A stretch of DNA of 64,000 bases, taken from Lysinibacillus xylanilyticus (GTDB lineage Bacteria > Bacillota > Bacilli > Bacillales_A > Planococcaceae). A model generated the notes under the pieces. The model had not been told where the DNA came from. It made no database searches and saw nothing but the letters and a program-made list of their open reading frames with translations. Location: assembly GCF_001708185.1 (NCBI RefSeq), contig NZ_MDDN01000007.1:87002-151001 (forward strand), given 5' to 3'. The position numbers and the translations under genes were made by a program. Below, in pieces: positions 58,984 through 64,000 of this stretch (within the stretch, counting starts at the first letter, position 1; each line of letters opens with the position of its first letter).

Positions 58984-60772
58984 TGCCCTCACTGCCTTTC
59001 TGCATTGCAATAGTCACGGTCTCGTCATCAGTGCTCACTCTGCTTGAATACATCGCAGTGGTCATTAGCTTTTCTCCGAAAGCCTTCGCATCGATGCCCT
59101 TTTGGAACATCAAGTAGTCCATCGCCATCTTACGGAAGTCCTCCTCGAAAATCTCGAACGGCTTCTGCGGCATCTGATACGACAAATGCTTGGAAGGGTC
59201 TATCCACTGACATGTAATGTTGCCAGACTGCTTTTCTATAACATCGATCCAGTCCGCTGCGATAGCAGGCCATTTGTCATAAACATCATGACGCCCCTTG
59301 TTCTTGACTGTTACCAGACCATCAGACTCCATGTAACAAGCAAAGAACTCTTTGTCATCCTGACCAACTCCCGCCTCAAAGACGAAAATACTCGTGGTAA
59401 TGCCAACTCCAAAGAATAAGTCTTCAGGTAACTTGATGACCTTGCGTAGACGATGATTCTTCAAGATGCGCTTCATCTGCGTCTTACTTGCCTTTTCCAG
59501 CTTCTTATCAGGCAGGATAAATGCGCACTGCGTATGATTAGGGACGCTATCCAATACATTCTCAACGATTGTCATACATCCGTACTTATTCTCATAAGGT
59601 GGATTCATCAGTACCTTCGTGATAGGCTTCGATTTCATCCACTCGCACGCTGCATCAGTTCGGGCATCCATCTGCTCAAGATTCGTCTTACCGTCTTTGT
59701 GAATCAGCATGTTTGCACACGCAAGCGCGTATATCTCACGATCAAACTCGATGCCGTACAGATGACCCGACTTAATCTTCGCCGCTTCATCCGTCTGCAT
59801 CCCACCTGCTTCACGAATCATGTTTGCCATAGCCTTTACAAGGAATCCACCGGATCCGCACGTTGCGTCCAGCACGTAATCATTCTTGTTCACATCGAGA
59901 ATCTTATACATGAAGTCAGTGATGTGCTCAGGCGTGAATACCTGACCAGCTTCGGACTTCTTCTTGTAACGGTTGAACTCGTTGAAGAAGATTCCCATCA
60001 CGTCCTCGCCACGCCATTCATTCGAATTGATGCACTCAGAAATCTCAACAACCCAATCAATGAAGTCATTGATTGCCTTCTGATTGTCCGTCGTGTTCAT
60101 CTTGATATCGGAATACTCTTCTAGCAAGATGTCAATCTTCGTATTCTGTCTGCGGCTATTTTCTAGCGACTTAGAAAGCGTCGAGTGAATCGCCGTATGA
60201 AACGTAGCATATCCCATGTCTTTTAAGCGCTTCAATCCCGCACCGTAACGCTCTGCGACCAAGGCGCAAGCCGTAAAAATCATTCGATGGTATAAGTTTT
60301 TGATACCAAACTCGAAATGCAGACCATTGTTAATCTTTGCAGTCAGCTGATAGATACGTTCCTTGTCAATACTATCGACCATATAGAGCGACAAATAGTA
60401 GCCAACGCTCTGCAATTTATCAGGTGTCTTGATTTCTTCCTCACCCTTGAACACGCGAACGTCTTCGCCATTGTACAGAATACCAACGACCTTCTCATAC
60501 TGCGTTTGCATTATTCGTACGTTCTTCAGCACCTCGTCGACCTGCGTCTGCCCTAGCTTAATACGTGTCGCCTTAGTCTCCAAAACCACTGCTACATCAT
60601 TCTTATTATTCGGCAGATACCAGCCATCAGGCTTGTCCGCCACTCCCGGAAATCCGAGCTGATTGAACGTGGTCAACTGCCCAACACCAGAACGAGCCAC
60701 GTCGCTATCAACAAATCCTAGAATGTCTCGTGCCATATCACGTACGGCATCCTCCGTCATATTCTTCGCCAT
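58970..60772 (-). CDS. N6-adenine methylase-nuclease subunit (BcgI A-like)
   Basis: 600 aa. An N-terminal 130-residue domain carries a possible nuclease ExK (VAVVLETKATRIKLGQ), followed by helices and the gamma-class methylase motifs VLDATCGSGGFLVKAM (motif I, SAM binding) and VLMNPPYENKYG (motif IV). No separate helicase/R subunit is present, so the system resembles type IIB BcgI: cutting and methylation in one subunit, specificity in the next. Base composition looks more GC-rich than the flanks, suggesting transfer. Confidence 0.85.
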   Translation of the reverse strand: MAKNMTEDAVRDMARDILGFVDSDVARSGVGQLTTFNQLGFPGVADKPDGWYLPNNKNDVAVVLETKATRIKLGQTQVDEVLKNVRIMQTQYEKVVGILYNGEDVRVFKGEEEIKTPDKLQSVGYYLSLYMVDSIDKERIYQLTAKINNGLHFEFGIKNLYHRMIFTACALVAERYGAGLKRLKDMGYATFHTAIHSTLSKSLENSRRQNTKIDILLEEYSDIKMNTTDNQKAINDFIDWVVEISECINSNEWRGEDVMGIFFNEFNRYKKKSEAGQVFTPEHITDFMYKILDVNKNDYVLDATCGSGGFLVKAMANMIREAGGMQTDEAAKIKSGHLYGIEFDREIYALACANMLIHKDGKTNLEQMDARTDAACEWMKSKPITKVLMNPPYENKYGCMTIVENVLDSVPNHTQCAFILPDKKLEKASKTQMKRILKNHRLRKVIKLPEDLFFGVGITTSIFVFEAGVGQDDKEFFACYMESDGLVTVKNKGRHDVYDKWPAIAADWIDVIEKQSGNITCQWIDPSKHLSYQMPQKPFEIFEEDFRKMAMDYLMFQKGIDAKAFGEKLMTTAMYSSRVSTDDETVTIAMQKGSEGNGED

Positions 60773-61254
60773 ATGTTAAACTTCCTCTCTATGAATATTG
60801 ATATATCAATGGCTCATGCCATTTTTAAGTGTCTAAAAAATATTTTTCAACACATATATCTATCGTTACTTTGTAATTATTGATTTTTATTATAATCCAT
60901 TCGAAAGTTTCGCTCTAGGATGAACTATTAATAGTATATTCTTATTTCCAACTCCAAGCTAAACCTAATTTCACTAAGTAACACTTATCACTATACCCTT
61001 TATAAGTTTTTCGACGCTAACCCCTCCGGCTTTACCAAAAATTTCATACGTATAGAGTTTAAAAAAATAAATTCTTTCTTTAGTTTTAATAAACTATTAC
61101 ACGTCTTAATCGCAGACTTTAAAGGTTCATGACCATTACATTTCAGCTCTTTATTTTACTACAAACTAAAAAGGGATTTTATGTATATTCCTTATTAATA
61201 ACCATACTTTACAACAAATAGCATATCAATTTCACTTCTCCTTTTGTATTATTA
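60773..61254. other. Upstream region of the RM operon, no gene seen
   Basis: ATTGATATATCAAT at 60797-60810 is a perfect 14-bp palindrome 24 bp upstream of the methylase start and may be a control site. No controller gene is next to it. The remainder is AT-rich and shows no credible gene. Confidence 0.45.
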
Positions 61255-62160
61255 CTAGATAAAAACATACTTCTTATGCCACTTAAAATACTTCTTGTTC
61301 TCCTCATAACGCTCAACTCGCATCTTAGAATGTATTCCAAATTTATCATAACCAGCTTCATCAATCCGTTCAGAGATATGGATCTTACCTGAACCATCAA
61401 ATGCAATATACCCTTTGTCATATAACGCATCATGATTACAGCATAATAACAATCCATTATAGGCATCTAACCGCTCTTCACGTGTGCTATCCTTCCAAGG
61501 CTTTGAATGACTTGCTCTTAGCATTGCAGGTAAATCTATACCACATAATGCACATTGATGATTCCACAAAGGAGTTAATACCTCTTTATATTTCTGCTGA
61601 CCTTTACGAATTTTCACTTTTGCTTCTGCTTCTGTCTCTGCTATGATTGGTATAAATCTATTGCGTTCTTTACTTACAATATTTTCAATAGAAAATTCTA
61701 ATTGTTCCTGATCCTCTTCATAGATATTCAAATCACTAATTAACTCTAATAACTTAATTGCAAGTATTTCATTACATGGATATAAGTAACCTTGATTTCC
61801 ATCACCATTTTCCTGAAAAGCAGAATACTTAACTGGTAGGAGCGGGCTTATACCTAAAAAATAGTCCTTTACATTTAGGGCTACTTCAAACTCTTCATAT
61901 ATAGTTTCAATTTTATAACCCTCAACTTCATATCCTGGCTTATACGGATTTTGGGCTTCATAACAATCCGTTTTCACAATACTCATTGCTACAATTTCAC
62001 CTTTTCTATAGTGAAAGATTCGATCTCCAGCTTTAACTTCCTTCATACGCTCCCAAAAATGCGGTGTTTGCCCTCTCTTATCTGCTTGATGGGACCAAAT
62101 CACGCCACTATGCTTTTCTTCTTTATAGGTACGGCCTTGCATTACAATATAAAAATTCAT
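61255..62160 (-). CDS. EVE-like domain plus HNH endonuclease
   Basis: 301 aa. The N-terminal part (FWERMKEVKAGDRIFHYRKG then EIVAMSIVKTDCYEA) looks like an EVE/YTH-type modified-base reader. The C-terminal part is HNH: CALCGIDLPAMLRASHSKPW and LLLCCNHDALYDKGYI. Such fusions act as type IV-like restriction of modified DNA. The ATG follows AAGAAGGGG. A bidirectional terminator separates it from the next gene. Target modification unknown. Confidence 0.82.
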   Translation of the reverse strand: MNFYIVMQGRTYKEEKHSGVIWSHQADKRGQTPHFWERMKEVKAGDRIFHYRKGEIVAMSIVKTDCYEAQNPYKPGYEVEGYKIETIYEEFEVALNVKDYFLGISPLLPVKYSAFQENGDGNQGYLYPCNEILAIKLLELISDLNIYEEDQEQLEFSIENIVSKERNRFIPIIAETEAEAKVKIRKGQQKYKEVLTPLWNHQCALCGIDLPAMLRASHSKPWKDSTREERLDAYNGLLLCCNHDALYDKGYIAFDGSGKIHISERIDEAGYDKFGIHSKMRVERYEENKKYFKWHKKYVFI

Positions 62161-62195
62161 TCTACCCCTTCTTTTCTCTTAAGCTTAATTTTCAT

Positions 62196-62225
62196 AAAAA
62201 AACTGACCTATTGGTCAGCTTTTTT
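62196..62225. terminator. Hairpin overlapping the end of the 379-aa gene
   Basis: AAAAAACTGACC pairs with GGTCAGCTTTTT, T runs both ways. It lies at the 3' end of the membrane-protein gene and upstream of the EVE-HNH gene. Confidence 0.88.
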
Positions 62226-63354
62226 CATACCATAGATTTATATATACATTTTCGTATAATTCTTTTTCATCATCTATAGAATCTTCTTTACCTAAATAAA
62301 GAGAAATAGATAATAAGATTAAGACTGCACTATTAATTACTTGCCATAAATGTAAAACCGAAAACACAATACCATATTCTGTATTAAATGAATAATTGAA
62401 CAAACCTAAACTAGCACTAAATAAGATTGCGTCTAATATAGATGCAAAGCTTACGGCACATTCATCATTAAATAACATAGGGGTAATATAATAAATAGTA
62501 CCAAACAAAATGACTAACTCAATAAGTGAATGTATAACTAATGATAATCTTGTTTTGTTTCTAATAATTGAAGATTTGAAGCTCTGTTCATAAATTTTAG
62601 CTTCAGGATCATTAATATAATGGAATAGCTTAGAGTCTATTGCCACTACATCTTTATAAAACGCGTAGGACACTTCAATACCCCTAGAGATAATTCTAAT
62701 TGTTAAAATCACATATACAATTTTCCAAGCAATTTCCCATGAAAGCCAATAAGTTAAAGAAATAATAATTAAACTTAATCCTATTGATATTATAACATTA
62801 TAGTAGTTCGACCATTCAATAAAGAACTTTCTTTCAATTTTTATTTGTCCCCATTGTATAACATTAATTGCTCCTATCTTTTCGATTGAGTAAACACTAT
62901 CGTTATCAATATCAATATTTTTGTTTCTTTGATATGCATCCCAAATTAAACCAGATTTAATTTCATCAACTATTTTCAGATCGAGTGAAAGATACTTAAA
63001 GTATTTTATATCCGAAGGTTTTTTTTTAAGCTTATAACTTACTTTAATTTGCCCTTCATTTTTGGATACATTCTCTATATTTCTTCTTGCATGAGATATT
63101 AACTTATAAATACGATTTTTAAAAAAGTAGACAATCCTATAATAAATTAACCAACTAATGATAATGAGAAAAATATCCGCAAAATTGAAATCAGTAAATT
63201 GTTCCACTACATTTGTTTTGCAGAAACTTATCCCAATTACAGCCACTATAAAAATGACAATACTACGATTTTTCCAATAGTTAATTCTCCAGTATGATTG
63301 AAGTTTACTAAAAAGCTCGATATGATCTTTTGTATATTTTAATTTTACTCTCAT
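62215..63354 (-). CDS. 379-aa multi-spanning membrane protein
   Basis: About seven hydrophobic segments (SIVIFIVAVIGISFCKTN, FADIFLIIISWLIYYRI, YNVIISIGLSLIIISLTYWL, WKIVYVILTIRIIS, SLVIHSLIELVILFGTIYYI, SILDAILFSASLGLF and INSAVLILLSISLYL) with a cytosolic region between helices 2 and 3. ATG follows AGAGGAG. It lies among defence genes, so a membrane-active defence effector is possible but only inferred. No family recognised. Confidence 0.7.
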   Translation of the reverse strand: MRVKLKYTKDHIELFSKLQSYWRINYWKNRSIVIFIVAVIGISFCKTNVVEQFTDFNFADIFLIIISWLIYYRIVYFFKNRIYKLISHARRNIENVSKNEGQIKVSYKLKKKPSDIKYFKYLSLDLKIVDEIKSGLIWDAYQRNKNIDIDNDSVYSIEKIGAINVIQWGQIKIERKFFIEWSNYYNVIISIGLSLIIISLTYWLSWEIAWKIVYVILTIRIISRGIEVSYAFYKDVVAIDSKLFHYINDPEAKIYEQSFKSSIIRNKTRLSLVIHSLIELVILFGTIYYITPMLFNDECAVSFASILDAILFSASLGLFNYSFNTEYGIVFSVLHLWQVINSAVLILLSISLYLGKEDSIDDEKELYENVYINLWYEKS

Positions 63355-63394
63355 AATCTCCTCTATTTCACATTATAATTTAATGCAATATCCT

Positions 63395-63811
63395 TTAACC
63401 GTTTATATCTTCATTCAACGCTAAACTATGCATCTTCCTATGACAGTTAGGACATAACGCAACACAATTTTCAATTGTATCCTCTCCGCCTTTCCAGAGA
63501 TCTTGGTAGGGATTTCTACTATCAACCGTATCAGTAAAAATAGTTAATGTCCCCGTACTACGAGAACGTTTCATCCCTCCTTGATCTGAACATAAAAGAA
63601 TCCCTGAAATCTCTTGATTCAAGTAGTTTTTTCCAACCTCTAATTTTGTTGCTACCAAATCTTGACGATCCCTTTGCCAACGAATTACTTCATCTTTAGG
63701 ATATTCATAATCTCTTCCAATTTTATTAAAAGGCATACCCAAGTTACGATATTCTCGCAGACTATTATCAGAAAGAGTAAATAACTTTTTTACTTCATCT
63801 TTTGTTAACAT
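63395..63811 (-). CDS. HNH endonuclease with probable internal deletion
   Basis: 138 aa. The N-terminal 55 residues look like an excisionase/MerR-type HTH (MLTKDEVKKLFTLSDNSLRE and DEVIRWQRDRQD). Then VGKNYLNQEISGILLCSDQG GMKRS resembles a domain of longer HNH restriction proteins, and it jumps to the HNH end (GGEDTIENCVALCPNCHRKM). The expected middle is missing, including the HNH histidine region, so activity is doubtful. The start is 63811; the upstream promoter side is occupied by an IS end. Confidence 0.6.
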   Translation of the reverse strand: MLTKDEVKKLFTLSDNSLREYRNLGMPFNKIGRDYEYPKDEVIRWQRDRQDLVATKLEVGKNYLNQEISGILLCSDQGGMKRSRSTGTLTIFTDTVDSRNPYQDLWKGGEDTIENCVALCPNCHRKMHSLALNEDING

Positions 63812-63824
63812 GGATGTATTATAG

Positions 63825-64000
63825 ATGAGTGGACATACCTCGGTTAAATCAATAGAATTGAGTAAAGAGAGGACGTGTCCGACCATGAGTCAAAAAAAGT
63901 ACAATAAAGAATTCAAACAAACAGTAGTCGAGCTTTATCGCTCGGGTACACCGGTCAATCAATTAGCTAGCGAATATGGTGTGTCAGAAGTCACAATTTA
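63825..64000 (+). mobile_element. IS3-family insertion sequence, left end (runs off window)
   Basis: GATGAGTGGACATACCTCGG begins the probable terminal repeat. It is directly upstream of the HNH gene. Its other end lies beyond the window. Confidence 0.65.
63885..64000 (+). CDS. IS3-family transposase OrfA (partial)
   Basis: MSQKKYNKEFKQTVVELYRS then GTPVNQLASEYGVSEVTI: the HTH protein of IS3/IS150-type elements that binds the terminal repeats. The ATG at 63885 follows GAGAGGA. Only the first 38 residues are in view; OrfB would follow. It is the only apparently intact transposase start in the window. Confidence 0.88.
   Translation, partial: MSQKKYNKEFKQTVVELYRSGTPVNQLASEYGVSEVTI

Noticed and set aside
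59453..60124. 223-codon open frame antisense to the methylase gene
   Set aside because: It lies wholly inside a well-supported gene whose composition favours open antisense frames; no ribosome binding site.

Overview
The window looks like a low-GC Bacillales chromosome, most likely Lysinibacillus or a close Planococcaceae relative. This rests on the yus-type gene order (metN, thioredoxin, toprim, gcvH, spx-like, fadE-fadA-fadN), an S-layer-homology protein, a CwlJ-type spore hydrolase and strong AAGGAGG-type ribosome binding sites. No species can be fixed from the sequence alone.

Layout. 1-9.8 kb (minus strand): methionine ABC uptake genes metI/metN under a SAM-I riboswitch, then the yusE/yusF/gcvH/yusI block and the fadN-fadA-fadE beta-oxidation operon, which carries a near-consensus FadR box over its start. 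10-13.2 kb: a thioredoxin, a C39-like protein, a YpcP-type 5'-3' exonuclease and an arginase-family enzyme. 13.6-22.5 kb: a surface-polysaccharide-like cluster (deacetylase, three FemAB/GNAT-like proteins, a GT4 glycosyltransferase, a PglC-type initiating sugar transferase), with an OsmC protein and a NUMOD4-like protein between. 22.8-27 kb: an FAD 3-ketosteroid-dehydrogenase-like enzyme, a ZIP transporter and an SLH protein. 27-38 kb: a SigO/RsoA-like split sigma factor, a glutaredoxin, a tRNA-Cys-like gene lacking the D arm, a YvrJ protein, many small membrane proteins, an intracellular subtilase, a Cys-rich peptide with a phospholipase A2-like protein, DinB, a divergent vitamin-B6 kinase/ECF transporter pair and cwlJ. 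37.9-41 kb: an LPXTG Cna-B adhesin. 41-50 kb: a decaying accessory region of duplicated fragments of one 488-aa gene, small membrane proteins and an IS110 remnant, with a second SAM riboswitch ahead of a MetT-type transporter. 50-64 kb: a defence-rich island holding a PD-(D/E)XK nuclease, an Xre regulator, two vestiges of the guaA 3' end, a broken tyrosine integrase, a group II intron-like fragment, a BcgI-like restriction-modification pair, an EVE-HNH nuclease and an internally deleted HNH gene beside an IS3 element that runs off the end.

How the parts fit. Two methionine importers are each under SAM control. The FadR box would switch the three fad genes together. The polysaccharide genes, SLH protein and LPXTG adhesin would shape the cell surface. 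The 50-64 kb genes would police incoming DNA.

Most notable non-coding structure. (1) A modular dispersed repeat has three copies (1641-1732, 18226-18543, 36780-36964), all co-directional with the surrounding transcription and rich in paired stems; it is a candidate structured RNA family. (2) 21-bp phased direct repeats of a TTCGATAAA core occur at three intergenic loci. (3) A 390-bp element with about 31-bp terminal inverted repeats lies at 3737-4126. (4) A roughly 80-bp promoter-like motif occurs five times in the decaying accessory regions.
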